Positions 23,132-37,000 of a DNA stretch of 64,000 bases are shown here, piece by piece. Location of the stretch: assembly GCA_030062745.1 (NCBI GenBank), contig CP099849.1, forward strand, positions 12,436,144-12,500,143. Direction: 5' to 3'. The notes under the pieces are model-generated. The model searched no databases. It saw nothing but the letters and a program-made list of their open reading frames with translations, and had not been told where the DNA came from. This DNA is from Capitulum mitella (lineage: Eukaryota > Arthropoda > Thecostraca > Pollicipedomorpha > Pollicipedidae). The position numbers and the translations under genes were made by a program. Position 1 is the first letter of the stretch, and each line of letters starts with the position of its first letter.

Positions 23132-24296
23132 TTAGCACGCGCACTGGAAGGGGAGGGCACGTTTTATTGAAAATCTCGTTTTTGTTTTTGGAGCTCGTTT
23201 TTATTTTTGAAACCCATTTTTATTTTTGAAATCCACCTGTTTTTACTGAAAATCTCGAGAAATGATCAAAGCTGTTCTTTGCTACTTTGTGACATTTAAG
23301 ACAACTGAATAACTCGTCGACTGACGCAAAAAATCGAAAATCGACCGGAAATCTTCGAAGTTTGAAGCATTTGAAATCAAACAAACATAAAGAAAATAAC
23401 GGTTGTCGCTGACAAATGGGAAGGTTGCGAAAGGACAAGCGTTTTAAATAAGACTACAGTTTCAACATAATCGGCCGACATCATTCGGGTATAAGCGATG
23501 GATGTACCAGGACCAAAGTCAAGGCCAGTAAGGGTCATGGTCATCAAAGGTCAAGGGCAACTATCTTGTGACTTGGTCCAGATTTGCTTTGCAACATGTC
23601 AGTTTGTATGAAATATGCATTCAAAGACCTTAATGAAAACCACGCTTGGTATGCGCATGTATGCATATACAATTTCCACATTTTACAGCAATCAAATCGT
23701 GTAATTGGGTAGCGACTTTCTCGCAAACAGTTGACAAAACTTATTTTAGGTCAAAAACTTCATCCAAGGTCAATGACAGCGCTTTACTTCTTTCGACCTT
23801 GCGGAGCTGGTAAATGCATGAAGTGATTAAATGTACCGATCTTGGCTATCTTCACTGAAAATAAGCAAAAAATGCGTTTAGCGCCCTTATTTACACTCAA
23901 CCTACACCAGTATCCCGTGCTTGTCGAAATCTGATTCGCAAAAATGAGAAAATTATTCCATAGGTCAAAGACCTGTCATCACCTCGACCCAGAATCCTCA
24001 TTCAATACGCCAAATGAATGGAAATTGTTGTATTCCACGCTTTAACGATCAAACGCGCGTCCTTTTCTCGTTTCGTTCGAAAAGCCGGACGGAACGACCT
24101 GTAGGGGCCGAGGAAATGTCCAAAGTTAACATTTTCGTCCCCATTTGACCTTCGAGATATTGACCTAAGCCCATGAAAATTGCACACTATGCACATTTTT
24201 ATGGCCCCCTCTACCCATAGAGTTTCATGTCTCTAACTATTTTCGTTTCCGAGATCGGAGGGGCACTTTTGTGCCCCCTTCCAGTGCGCGTTAGCG
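23132..24296. mobile_element. Non-autonomous DNA element with about 27-bp inverted ends
   Basis: The left end (23132-23160) holds CGCGCACTGGAAGGGGAGGG. The right end (24271-24292) holds GTGCCCCCTTCCAGTGCGCG, its reverse complement with small gaps. The inside has AGGTCA-type half sites (23515-23560, 23745-23770) but no ORF. A small GGGGCAC-TTTT-GTGCCCC hairpin sits at 24260-24277. It ends about 20 bases before the next element. Confidence 0.65.
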
Positions 24297-24319
24297 CGAA
24301 ACCCCTTCCACTGCGCGTC

Positions 24320-25507
24320 TTAACCCGCGCCCGACTGTCGGTCGGCGCTATGCACGCCCGACTGGCGGGTTGACCGGCCCCCTCTAATTCACGAACAAGT
24401 GGGTCGCACGATAAAAATAAGCACACCGTTGGAAAGTTCATGTCGAATAGAGCTCGAAACTAACCTCATATTTAGTTTAGGGTAATATGTAAGCCATTTA
24501 CGCCCTACACATGTTTTCTCACAGCCGCCTGCACGAGAAACGGCCTGGATGTCAAGGGCTGTGACTAATAAAGTCCAGATAAAGGCACCAGCGGGCAGGT
24601 TGGAGTCCGCAAATGCCGATACACGTCTGACCAAATTTCCCTGATTTGTTTAATATATATGCGGAAACGATGAGTTACGGACACGGCGCTTTTCGTAACG
24701 CCTCACGGCGGGCGCCGTAGGAACCCCATAGGAACGCGGTATGAAATGAACGGGAACTAATTTTAGCGTTATTTTCACAAAATATGCATTCCCAAGCGTT
24801 GTTTCTTTATCCAAGTGGTTCTTGTGATGAGGTTCTCGTGATGTGGTTCTCGTGCGTAAATGTGGAAAAACTCATTAGTTATCAGTTTACACAACTGAGG
24901 TTTTATTCGCGAGAGCCTTTTTCTTTCCAAAATGTTCAATCTTTCGAAATTTTGTTCAACTTCTTTGTATTATTCGCGACTGTGCGAGTCAGTTATGCCA
25001 TTTTCCGCCCCATCTGAGCCATTCATCGCTGATTTTGATGGCAGTGAATTTAGACTCATAAAAGTTATTCGTGAACTGGCCTCAGGTCAAAGGTCAGAGG
25101 TCATTGAGACTTTGCCTATTGAAGAAAACTGGATGTCTGAATCTCCTAACGCTCAAATTTTTATAAAAAAACGGGCGTGACCTTAAGTCAATGGCCCGGG
25201 TATTTCCAAAAAATCCGAGATTGCACATTTGTTCTATGTATCAAAATCTGTAACCCTTGAAAGTTTTATTGTTCCGTTATGTTTTGCAAAAAAGTTCCAG
25301 GACGCTAAACTTTTTTCGGCATATGTCCTCTTGATCTGACCTAGGTCATAAGCCTTACTTGGCCTGAGGTCAAAAATTCGATACAAGGTGCAAAGATAAT
25401 CAACAAAGGGGTAAACCAAGCTTCGTGGCGCTCCGTTTGTTCGTTCTCTCACATTCTCCGAAAACCTCAGGGGGGTCAACCGCCTCCCGAGTCGGGGGAC
25501 GGGTTAA
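24320..25507. mobile_element. TTAA-flanked non-autonomous element, family B copy 2
   Basis: TTAA occurs at 24320-24323 and 25504-25507. The element is inverted relative to the copy at 16896. For example, CGCACGATAAAAATAAGC at 24412 is the complement of GCTTATTTTTATCGTGCG at 18011. The ends start CCCGCGCCCGACTG and finish GAGTCGGGGGACGGG. A perfect AGGTCAAAGGTCA motif lies at 25084-25096, with another AGGTCA directly after it. Confidence 0.72.
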
Positions 25508-25810
25508 AAGTACATTAAAAAATACTGTCTTGAGAATCCTTTTATTTAACTGCATTTTCATTGAAGTACATTTTCCCTTCATGGATTTTGTAATACAAAA
25601 GGATATTTGTCGATCCGCTTCAGCATTGAACACATCAGCAGTTGCAGGTTTAAACGTCAAGCGTCCACCTATCCTTCACTTATTACGGAGCAGTTAAAAA
25701 GCACGAAAAAACGTCTGAAACAAAAACATCACTCTCGGAATAGATACATGGATATACGAGTGTTGTATATGTACGATTTACGAATGCTGTACTCGTATGT
25801 TGTATACGGC

Positions 25811-25815
<5 letters not shown>

Positions 25816-25869
<54 letters not shown>
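25816..25869. repeat. (AT)n microsatellite
   Basis: An uninterrupted AT run of about 54 bases. Confidence 0.97.
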
Positions 25870-25870
<1 letters not shown>

Positions 25871-27249
25871 CCTTAATATACTATTTGCCAGTACATTTCG
25901 AAAAAGCCTGCGAACTAGTACAATTTTGATGCCAATACAAACTTTATCTATCTTCTGATGAAGCCTTTATGGTCCTGTGCCCGGTGGTTACGAAGGTTAC
26001 TTAAACTTATCAGAAACGTTATATCTTAGCCGGGCCGTGCCGGCCACTCAGTTTTATTTTTTCTGCTGGATGAAGTGAGACCTACTCGACCTCCTGCCTC
26101 GCTCATATGGGTAAGGATCGCAGGCATATTGTCTGTTGGTGGCGTTCCTCCTTTTGCGCAATCTGCGAACATAACGTCATCTAACGGGAAAAATCATTTG
26201 AGAGTGTTACGAAGGCGTGATGCATCCATAGTATTGCTTTATCGGAATGATGCTTCACTATTTCTCTTCCGTGTTTTACCCATATATGCGCTATCATTTT
26301 CACCTTCATGTAGGTACAGCTCGAATGAGTCTACCCAGCTCCAAAATGCATCCTGTAAACCAGGAAAACTTCAAATCAGGCCAGCGTGTCATTTTCTGTT
26401 GAGGAACCCTTAGCATTCCTATAGAAAACTTTTACAATGCTAAGGACAGACCTGATGAGGTCCGCTTCAGCAGCGCTTACACCTCCTGAGCAATACAAAC
26501 AAGTCTGTTGTGAACTTAGATTACAGGAGGATTACAGGAAGAAATTCACATCGGCCCCTAAGCCGCTGTCGTAGACTAATCTCTCTAGCATTGTATAAGG
26601 CGTTGTTTATGCTCCTTTGTCTCAAGGCAATATATCATTCTGTCAAAATGTTGAGTGTATGCCAGGTGATTTACGGAACAGGTGACGTTCGTGTCAAAAG
26701 TTTTGAACATGCAAATTAGGTTTCCTGGACGCATTATACAAAGCAGTTGCGTTCAAGCACCACGCGAGCAATAAGAGTGATGACAAATGGTTCAACGGAT
26801 GAGCGATGTATCATTCGAACGGCATGTGTATTGCGTCCATCACTTACAGCATCCACGGGCTCCGGCGTTCATTGATGTGTTCTGGGCAGCTTACTGTCCT
26901 GATTGCATGACGGGCCACGAAAGGCTATTTTCTTAACCTATAACTTAACATATGGGCAAAGATAAAAATGATTTCGAGGTACCGATCTGATATTTGTTAT
27001 TCTCTCCGTCGGTATTTCCTTAATGACATGGCATGTGAAAAGACAGCACTGACCTGTTGCAACCGCTCAAATGTCGTCCATAAAGCCAAACGGGGGTTCT
27101 TCATCACGACTTTCTCGATAACATCTCAGCGGTTTAATATTCTGGGCCAGTGTTACACACGGAGCCATGCGGCTGACATCAATGAGTCTGCTCTGAATGA
27201 ATTACGTTGCCATACGTTTCACCGTGACCTCGCATCCCAGACATCGCCA

Positions 27250-28060
27250 TTGTTCAAACCGTTCCGTCTGTCTGCGCCCAGATGACAGAGCCTGGGAGCG
27301 CATCCCTCCCTCTCAACACACGCACACCTTTCCATGCACGTGCGCGGTCTTGACACCCTTGTGACCGTGGGCCGCAGCCGGCGACGGTAGACTTACCAGG
27401 CGCGCGCCGACACCTCGCGGTCGCCACCACGGTCAGGAGCACGGCCAACACGCACCAGCGCTGCATTGTGAACCACGAGTCTGCACGGAGTCCTCTCAGT
27501 CCACCCGCGGCCGACTCGAGTCTGAGCGGCGGTCTGCTGCCGCACCACCGCAGACAGAAGCGGAGCGCGGTCGGCCCGACTCTGCGAGACCGGGGTCCCG
27601 GTCTGATGCGGCGCAGGTCCCGGTCCGGTCCGGCGACGTCTCAGTCCCGTCCGGCAGCTCACTGGACCATCCCGCGCGTGTCGGCGTCCTGTGCAGCGCG
27701 CGGACGGCGTGCAACAGGGCCCGGCCGGCTGATCGCACGTTCTAGCTGGTGGCCGCCGGCCGGCCCCCTTTTCTATCGGCGGCGTCGGCCGCGCCGGCGG
27801 CGCTCGGCCGCGGCGGGGGGCCGCGCCGGCCCGGGCGGGGCTGCCGCTGGAGCTGGCGCCGGCTGAGCGGGGACGGCGGCCGGCAGCCCCGGCGGCCGTC
27901 CGTGTCCGATAGTCTCTGACGCGTCCCGAGACCCGACCGATCGCCCAGCAGGGCGGTGCGGCTCTGCCTCGTCCGACAGACGGACGCCGGGACGTGACAG
28001 GATGGCGCCGCTCCGCCGGCCTCCTGGACGCCCGGCACGTGGCGATTCCTGTTTACATGA
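27250..28060 (-). promoter_or_regulatory. GC-rich island around the internal first exon
   Basis: Strongly CpG-rich sequence spans the ATG-containing exon and about 600 bases upstream of it on the minus strand. CpG-dense islands mark many animal promoters, which supports transcription starting here. I see no clear TATA box. Promoter activity is inferred from composition and from the first-exon structure. Confidence 0.5.
27397..27466 (-). CDS. MEGF6-like gene, alternative first exon with signal peptide
   Basis: The frame opens at an ATG (27466) preceded by TTCACA. It encodes M-Q-R-W followed by a hydrophobic run C-V-L-A-V-L-L-T-V-V-A-T-A, then R-C-R-R-A-P, a classic cleavable signal peptide. 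The donor CGCCTG|GTAAGT is close to ideal. The exit is phase 1 with a final G, so it joins the EGF exon at 19074 to give R-R-A-P-D-W-D-E-C. It lies downstream of the EMI exons in the same gene direction. The simplest reading is an internal promoter making a secreted isoform without the EMI domain. If the EMI exons belong to a separate gene, this is simply the gene's only first exon. Confidence 0.78.
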
Positions 28061-31000
28061 CGCCTGCACTTGGCTTCTGTCAAAAATAGCGTTTGCAAGA
28101 AATTCCTCGATACACAGAAAATGCCAAACCTCGATTAGCTGCCGTGTTCCTTTCAGGCATGCAGCGGAGTTTTGCAGCGGCACGGATGCGCTGATTACAT
28201 GTAGACGAATGTGCCGCGGGCGAATTCAGCAGGCGCAAACACAAACGGCGTGTGGCCGAATAAAGGCAGAGTGGGCCGGCCGACGGGGGTACCAAAGCGC
28301 GCCAGAATCTGTGCGCATCTAGGCTTACGCGAGTCAGGTGCAAAATGGCGACATTTCTGGTTCCAAAGGGTAGGAGCATGCCTTTTCGGAAGGCTAAAGC
28401 ATTACCAAAGAAAAAGCGTTATTGCTCCGTAAACAACAGTTTAATGCCGCAGTGCAGACAAGACGTTTACAGCGGGACCGAGAGGCATCACTCAAAAAAA
28501 TAAAAGGAGCGAGAAACCTTGAAACGCGAGAAACATGTGCAATAAAGACCAATAAACAAATGACAGGGCAAATCATCAACACATCTACGCTAAGACTTGC
28601 CTCATTCCGAGCGACACCACTGGCTTGATGAGAAGATTGTGTCGAGCGATAATCTCGTGGGCACATTGGCATTTCGATTGTTTCTAGTGTTTTTTTCCCA
28701 CTCCCGGTAACAAGATCCATACAAAGATGTCGGCATAACCGTGACATCATGCTACCGCACTTGGCTTTTCTTTTTGCAGAGGGCAGATTAGTGCAACCTG
28801 TTCACGGAAAGCAAATTAAAAGAGACTTTCGGGATTCAGAAAAGGACAATAAAATTTTGTGATTCCACTGGCGATGCTGCGAAATCTATACACGTATCTG
28901 CAACCAACTGGGGACTTACCAAAATGTCAGCGGGTTTCCACGACTAGATTCACATTATTGCACATAACTGTCTTCATTTAACTTTTTAGAGCATGAGACT
29001 GTCGTTCGGTGTCCTCAGTGCGGCATCAGGTATGTAAGCATGCTGCTCATCTTCCGTCCATGTACAGCTCATCGATTAGAACAACCAATCGCCGTTGATA
29101 ATGAATGATTCAACTCAAACAGTTAACACGGAGGGCCTCCACCAAACACCATCCGCAGTAAGCTTTGCATGCAAAACAATCCAGTGCAATATCAACTCGT
29201 GAAGCACATGATTCAATCACATCATCCGTCATAAGCATTTAGATATATTCGTTTGTCATGATGTTTCGGAGGATTTGTCACAAGGTCATATTTTAGCTAA
29301 ATCAACTCACTTCGAATCGAATAAAGTAATGAAGTGCTAATCAGACTCATAACGAGCGAAATAATCCGATTTACGAACAGCAGATGTGCCGAGAATTACT
29401 TTGCACAATCTGCGAGCGCCTGGAACATGTTCAAAGGCTGAATTCGATGATGGGCAGCCTGCATTTACTGACCAAAGGTCACAGCAGCGATTCTTTAAAC
29501 CCGCGACCACAGCCGATCACTGTCGGCATCCTATCCCCGTCAGCTTTTCCGTCCCGTCACGTAGGGATTCGTGGTATTTCACATCGTTCAGATCGCTGGC
29601 GCAGCCTGCGCTCGACGGTGCCGAGCTCCTGGCCCACCGCTCTCCATCCCCGCCTTCACGTCGCGGAGTGATTCCCCGACCCGCGTCCGATCTGGCGACG
29701 CTCCGTCACAGGCGGCGCCTCGGCGGTCCGGGCCGGACGCCGGCTGGCGGCCAGCCCCATGTAAGGAGGTATCGTGTCGGCCCAGCGGGCGGCCGGGCGC
29801 GGGCGCCACTGGGGGCCCCGCTCACTGGGGGCGCGGCCGCACGGCCCCCAGCCGGAGGCCGGCTGACCTAAGAGTCAGCTCAGAATGGTCTCAGAGAGTG
29901 ACTCCAGCCTGTGACGAGCAGGTCGCTTCGCAGGGCATGAACAACCTGCATGTCGTGCATTGTTTTCAGGTTTGGGGTATTTGAATGCAATGGATGAGTT
30001 CACCACCGCTCATGGACCGCAAAACGTGATGCCGTTACCGGCTCCCGAAAATTTCGAACCATGAGCTTTGGCACGCATTTCGTTCTGAGCATGTATAACA
30101 ACGATTCGCAAGGAGGTGGGATCTTAAGCCCAGGATGAAAGATTCGTGAGATAGTTCAGCAAATGTTTTAGGATCAGCGTGCCCCACACAGAACCTTGCC
30201 AGACACCAACTGTCCAAGCATGAAGAGGCTTACGATCAAAAACCGTGTAGTGCAATCCGGCCGCTGCAGGCGCCGGGCCAAAGAACTGCAGCGGCGCATC
30301 AGATCCCGCTCCTGACGCTGCCGCGCCTTCCAGGAGTCTGCCGGCGCCCGTCTGTGTGCGCCGCCGATGTCCGCCGTCCATCAACATCGGCCAGATCGGC
30401 CGTGATGCCTATTGTTATCGGCCCGCGATAGCATCTGGGCCGGCCGACGCCGCCGCCGCCGCCGCCGACGCCGACGGAGCGATACGACGGCGGCAGCCGG
30501 CGCTCGCATGCGTCACGAAGGCCGTCGACAGGGCTAACCGGCTGAGACCGTCCCGGGAGGAGCGGCGCAGGACGGCGGGGGGGGGGTGCGGCCGCGTCGC
30601 GGGGTCCCCATTGTCCGCGTGGACACGGCGTAATCCGCGGCGGCGGCTACCGAGCGTCTGTCGGCTGGCAACAGGCTGTCCGACTCCGCACGCAGGGCGG
30701 GAGGTTAGCCCCTGCCAGGGCCGCTGGCAGAGGCTCTACGGCGGAGAGAGCGTGAGATGGATTCATTGACAGGATCCGTACTGTCGGAGTGTATCACTTC
30801 ACGAAGTGTGAAGGTATTAGCGAGCAATGAAAAACGTCGGGACGAATAGCCCACCAGTCATGGGGTTGGGCAGAAGACCAGACCAATTCATTATATCGTG
30901 ATGTATAGCGGCTTTTAAACATTGTAATTATCTTTGCATTTGGCACGGCATGAATGACCGATGTTAATTTGTTCAGTCCTAATATGCAATTGCACAGCGG

Positions 31001-34000
31001 AACTTGATCTCCACCGGCTTATTAAAAAGCCGTTTGGGTAGCTCATTTCGCGACAAGCCCCCAGATAGGGCAATTCCTTTGTCTTGATGTCTTTATTATA
31101 GTGCTGTCCAAATAAAAGAACATGATATGGCTCATGTTTCATTCTGATGGGCTGACCTAAAAGAAAAGGAAAACGAACACACCAAGATGCAGATTATGAG
31201 GATGAAGGAATACAAACGATCACGTTTTATGGCCATTGGCCACGGAAAATCGCTTCCTGACGTTTTTTATGAATATGGTGACCGTAAATAAAGCAACCGT
31301 TATTTATGTTATGTAGTCAAATCACAGGAATGCATCTTATCCGTTATCAAGGCAATCTAAAAGGCTTGCTGGCATGGTGGTATGCAAAGTACAGGGCTGC
31401 AAAGTACTTAATGGGTGCAGCAGACAGAGAACTTCTAAACCATTTTTCTTGTCATTTTGCACACAGGATGAGTGGTGACGGGAGCACCTGACCAACGTGC
31501 ATTGCCCGAGCAGCTGCCTGTGATCAAGCAAAGATATCGTGTTATACTTCGAATCTTTGTAAAGCATATCATTTACCATTATCAAGGATACCATTAAAAG
31601 TAAATATCGGCGGAAAACGTCAATTAAAAGGCTGTTACTTTTACGTTTGGCTGGTGACACCTATGGATAGCACAAGAGACAAAGGTTTTTATTGTAAGAT
31701 ATGCTATCATCACACTAAGCTGGGCTTCATTTCATTCCAATGTAAAGAAGGTACTTAGTGTTGCAGGCAAGTCACGACCAAACGACGAAGCATGGCCCAA
31801 CCGCACGTGTCAAAGTCATGAGGTCGAGGTTCCCAAGCCATAATAACAGCAGACTTTTCCTATTTACGAGTGGACCAGCGGAAACCAGAGGTGTCCCTCT
31901 CACAAATTTGACTTCACGTCTCGTCGGCTGGTTACGACACGTTTTATTGAGCATGCAACAGCATTTAAATGGGCTGAAAACAGCCCACTAATAATAGCAG
32001 TTTCAGTCCAGCCCCATATAGAGGTCGCTAAACAGTCGACTGTCGGTTTGCGGACATCCAACACCTACTGCGAACGTCTGAGCCGGCCTCTGGCGCAGCA
32101 CAGCCGGCCAGCCGGCGCGATCTCGCAACGTCTCCCGAAACGTAATTTGGAAGTGAAAATCTGGTTCAGCGAATGTTTTGAAGATGGGTGTAATATCATT
32201 GGTTTAAAACAACCGTAGTGGAGAAAAAGGGGACGGATCGACAGAAGAAAACAGGCAGCACAATATTCTTTTCAAGGTTTGGTTTTCGGTTCGGTCAACC
32301 ATGGAAGCATTTGTTTTACAAGATTTTGAGCAAGTGTCTCGAAGTGTTTGACACTGTCATTTTATCCTCTTCATATTTTGTGCGATTGAAGCTGTATGCC
32401 GATGCGTTGCTTTTCCGACCTCTGATGGTATCTGTGTTAAAAATGTGTTTTGTAGTACTATCTGCCCGTCGTCAAGCAATAATTAGAAAGATATGATACT
32501 GAAACGTTTAATAAAATATAAAGCTATTGCTCATATCTGGCAAATTATTAAGACACTTAGCAGCCCAAGTGAACATTCAGCGTATGCTCATATGAAGTTT
32601 TGTGGGGGGAACATATCATCCTTCAACAAACAGCTAATTAAGGAATTCGTGAACTTTTTATTGTAAGGCTTTCTGTAGTGATGAATGAACTCGTCGTTAG
32701 ATCTGTCACATAAATGCACGTCCGAGGCTGCTGCTTTCGCAAAGTTTATCTCCATCATTTCTTAACCCTCGGAGCCATCCAAACAAAAATAAACGTAAAT
32801 TTCGGGTGAGTTACCACTGCTCCCGATTCTGATACGATGAGTCCCACGGGTCCGATCTCTTGTCTCAGTCGCCAGACGCCTCGTATTTCCTCCGCGCAGT
32901 CTGCCCGCGCGGCCCACTACGGCGCGACGGCCCGAATTAATTAGGCCCTGCTGCAGTCAGCGGTCATGACGGCGCGTAATTAATGCCGGGCCCCGCCCTC
33001 TCAACCGGCGGCTATCTCTCAACCTCGGCGGCCGGCGCCCCGGCAGTACCGCCGGGCTGCGCCAGCCCCGGCCGGGACTCGTGCGGCGACGCTGCGCTCC
33101 AGGAAGGCTGTCTCCTCTGCGGCTCTCCTGGACCCGGGCCTTCCCGAGACCGCAGCTCCGCGCTCCTGTGGCCCGACACTGGCAAACAGAGGTCGTGATG
33201 GCTCTGTGTTCATACCGCATGGCTTATCACTTGGCACTTCACTATGGCTGTTCGTGTGTTCTTTGTTACACGCGAAGGAAAAACAAAACGAAATCTTAAC
33301 ACGGGGGAATTTGGCCCCCCCGAGGTTTTTCTGGAATAGGTCCCAAACGGTACGACGCAGCGGCACTAAATTTGACACAGCTGTACAGAACTGATAAGTA
33401 ATTTTTTGGCGTCAAAAATTTTCAAGATCTTCCAGTATCACCACGTGAAAGCGGGTTAACGTCAGGTCACGGTTTTTAGAAAAGGTCATTTCTTTGAGTA
33501 AACTTCAGATTGCTGCCACGAATATAATTTTAAAGACAGACTCGACCCTTTTAATCATGCAAAGGTAACCAACTGGAAAAATGCAAAAATGATTTGATTG
33601 ATCTGAAGTCAGGTCTCAGAGCCAGATAAAGGTCAAAGGTCAAAAATTACTTCCAGACATGGAGCTTCTGTTGTAATTATCTCAGCCAAAAATCCGAAAC
33701 ATATGTAAAAGACTACTTCATGTCCTACCGATGTACCAAGTTTCAGGTCGCACGAAGAAACGACCGAAAATGTGTTCCCGCGTACCAGTTTTCTGTGGAG
33801 GTCAAACGATGAAGCGCCACCAGTTTGTTGTTCAGTGCCTAATTCAAGGCTAAAATGGTACAAAACAATGCCAGAGATGATTTAAAACACATTCCGAATG
33901 TTTTTATCTCTTCTAGGCCATTTCAGGTCAGTGGCCTGAGATGAACATCATTAACCTTAGTACACGCGTTTCTGCAACAACTTGCTTTCTAGGCTGTTTT

Positions 34001-37000
34001 TTTTTACGCATATTTCGGATTCAGGACCCAAAATTACCGAGGTGTCGTACACGTACGGGTAAACTGGTGTCAAAAAAGACCTAGATCAAATGGGTTTTTG
34101 CCTTCGGTCTCGCATTCCGTGCCCGCGTACTATTCTGACTCAGTCGGAGGACGCAGTGAAGTCTTTATTTACCAGTGCTAAATCTGTAGTGGTGAAACTG
34201 CACTGGATGACCGCAATTGACTCCGGGGCGCGCATTCTTGCGATTTTAACCTTTTCGAGGTCGCTTTAGGTCAGTGACCTAGGATGGCCTTACATGACCT
34301 TGGGTGGCCTTGGCAGCAGAAATTTAAAGATCATCTACGCTGCAAATTTAGTGGATCTGGCCCCGTTCGTTTTCGAGATCCTGGAGCGGTTCAAATTAAT
34401 CCCTCCCCACCACCTGAGTGCGTCATATTTGACAGGCTATCCGTGTGCGTGTTAACCCAGCAGTTGCTGGGGTATTTCACCACCTTCCTCTTGCTGGAGC
34501 GGGGAGGGGGTGCGTCAAACGCCCACACTTAATAACTCGGCAACAAATATACCAATTAGGCGGAATCAGACAGCAGTCGACTTCTCTCGATGATGCGGCC
34601 CCGGCTGTATAACATTTTTAGACTTCAAAAATATTTTTAAGGCCACAGGTGATGTCCAACGTCAATTATTTCACCGATTTGGGGCGTGCCGGTTTTTGCG
34701 TGCGAAAGGGAAACCACAGGCCTCCTAATGCCAAAAGACATGACAATTTACCAACATGATGTCACTGTACATCTAATGGAAGAAAATGATGACAGAGGTA
34801 AACTAAGGTCATGCAGTTCTAGGGCACTAATTACATGTATTTTGAATTACGCCTCACATTCCGCATAAGCCGAAAAACACGAAAAACTCCATCAGATCCA
34901 TCGGAATCATCGTGTTTGAGCCGGGGAGTCTTCAGCTTGTTGTGACATCTGGAACTACAGCTTAATTTAACGTTATTTTTTTGTAAATCACAGCTATATA
35001 AATTTGGCTCAAGATGACCTTGTGTGAGGTCATGGGCGGATTGCACTAATCTCCCATGACATTGCAATGCAAACACACTGTCGGCCACTTCCAGTGAACA
35101 GCACACTGATCAAGATTAAGAAGACTCGAAAAACAGCAAAACCGTAAAACATCATCATCCTCATGACATCATGTCGACATAACCTGTGATGACCTCGACA
35201 GAAAAAGGCGAGCAAAATGTGTAGAATTGATGTAATGAGGGTACTGCAAACTTGACTGTGCTGCACTGCCTGGTTATGGAGTTATGCGGCCGAGAAAAGT
35301 GGAGGTGTGAGCCCCCCACCCCACCCCACCCCACCCAGCATGCGCGAGTTGACGAACAAGGCAACAATCACTTACTAGCGAGCTCCGTGATAATGATCTA
35401 CGTCTTAACGTAGGACGGTTCTTCTTGAAGCTGTGGCAGCAACAGAGGTGCCATGCTTCGCCCAACGGGAACGTCATTTTGTGCCAATATTTAGGCGAGC
35501 CCCCAATACGCTTCAGCGTTGCAGTAATTCATTGGTACCCATTTGCCGTAATTATCAATCCGAGCTGATAACTCTGAGACTAAGACCGCCTTGAGCGCCA
35601 CCCTGGAGCACAGCTCAGGCCCTTGGGACAGAGCCGGGAACAATGCCGCTGGGAACAATGGGCCGTGGACGGTGCCGGACGGCCAGCGGGGTGGCCCCGG
35701 CACCGCACCGTGCTCGACGCCGGTCCTCACGCACGCCGCCGGGCCGTTCCGGCCTGCTCTCGCCGGCGGCGGATCCGATGGCGCGCCGGAACGGAGGCGC
35801 ACTCGGCGAAATGGCGCCAGACGCCGGTCGGGCGCCGGGCGGTTGACTGGCGCCGAAGGCAGGCGGCCGACGGTCCACGTGAGGTGCTGCGGCGGGTTAC
35901 GGGCGACGTCAGGCGCCGGCCTCCCTGACGAGTCTGGGCCTCACGTGGTGGCCGTCACGCAGTCCGGCGGTGTCCGCGCAACCATGTTCGACGACAAAAT
36001 CTGCACATTATGACGGGACGCAAAACGCTGACAACGCATCCATCGACGGCAGGCATATTGCAGAGCCGTAGTGGGCCGCTGCCGAGTCTGTGCAGTGCGC
36101 GGCCTGCGCGCGGCAGAAAACCAGTAGCATTCCTCACCCAGCCGTGACCCCCTGAATGATTCCAGTAGAATTACATCATGTTTGACTCACATAAGCATAA
36201 ATCCATCTTTGCGCGGCGGCCGCCTTGGCTGGAGGCGACTGGCACCCATCAAATCCACGTCAAAACACACTAACGGCGATTTATAGCGCCATCAATGCGG
36301 CCGGACCCTTCAGTAACTCCCCCGGCGGGCAGATAGCTGAGGTGCAGTTCTCCAGCGCCGGGGGCTGGGTTCTCGAGTGACACCGCAACCGTCAGACTGC
36401 GATAGGGGCCGGTGTGTCTCTTGCCATCACGGCCTTAGCTTGCACGTCCCCACAGCGGACGTGCAGCGCCACTCGCATTCCCCGGCAGTCAGATGCGGCG
36501 CGGCGACTGAAGGTGTTTCCGGTACGGCGTGCCCACAGGCGGCTCAACAGCCACCAGTGAGGTGCAGCCTTCGCGCAGGGGGCAGCAGGTTCACAGCGGG
36601 AGCCCCAAATGGCGGCGGTTGTGAGCAGTTTTCCGACGGTCGGTCCCAGCCGAAGTGGACGGGATTCCCAGTCGACGCACGGTGAGACGGCTTGGTTCCC
36701 CGGGGACGTCGGCGTTATAAATAACGCTAGACTAATTGGAGACGGGGTTGTAATTCCACTGAGTTTACATGCAACTGCACTTAGAATGGTGCACGTCCTT
36801 CTGTTTTAATCACGCCCGCCGTGCTCTACCTTGAATCAAAGATTAATGGGATGGGTCATTACGGAAAATGTATCAAGGTAACGGCGAAAATCATACAACC
36901 ACCGCAAATTACTGATAACGCGATGATACAGTACTTGTCAAGTGCTGAGATTGTGGCTTACAGTAAAATTCCTGACAATGGAGGTGGAGGATGAGAGGAG

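Larger units (their letters stand above)
19075..27396. other. Intron below the internal first exon
   Basis: This intron separates the signal-peptide exon from the first EGF exon. It contains a tandem tRNA-derived SINE (20229-20385), a GC-rich island at about 21920-22940 with no assignable exon, an element with inverted ends (23132-24296), a TTAA element (24320-25507) and an AT microsatellite (25816-25869). 25900-27240 shows nothing I can name. Confidence 0.55.

Noticed and set aside
27393-28183. Several long overlapping frames on both strands in the GC-rich island
   Set aside because: Low stop density follows from high GC. Only the short signal-peptide frame has an ATG, signal sequence and donor.
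36377-36685. Cysteine-containing plus-strand frame in a GC-rich patch
   Set aside because: Cysteine spacing matches no module on either strand, and no splice-bounded exon was found.
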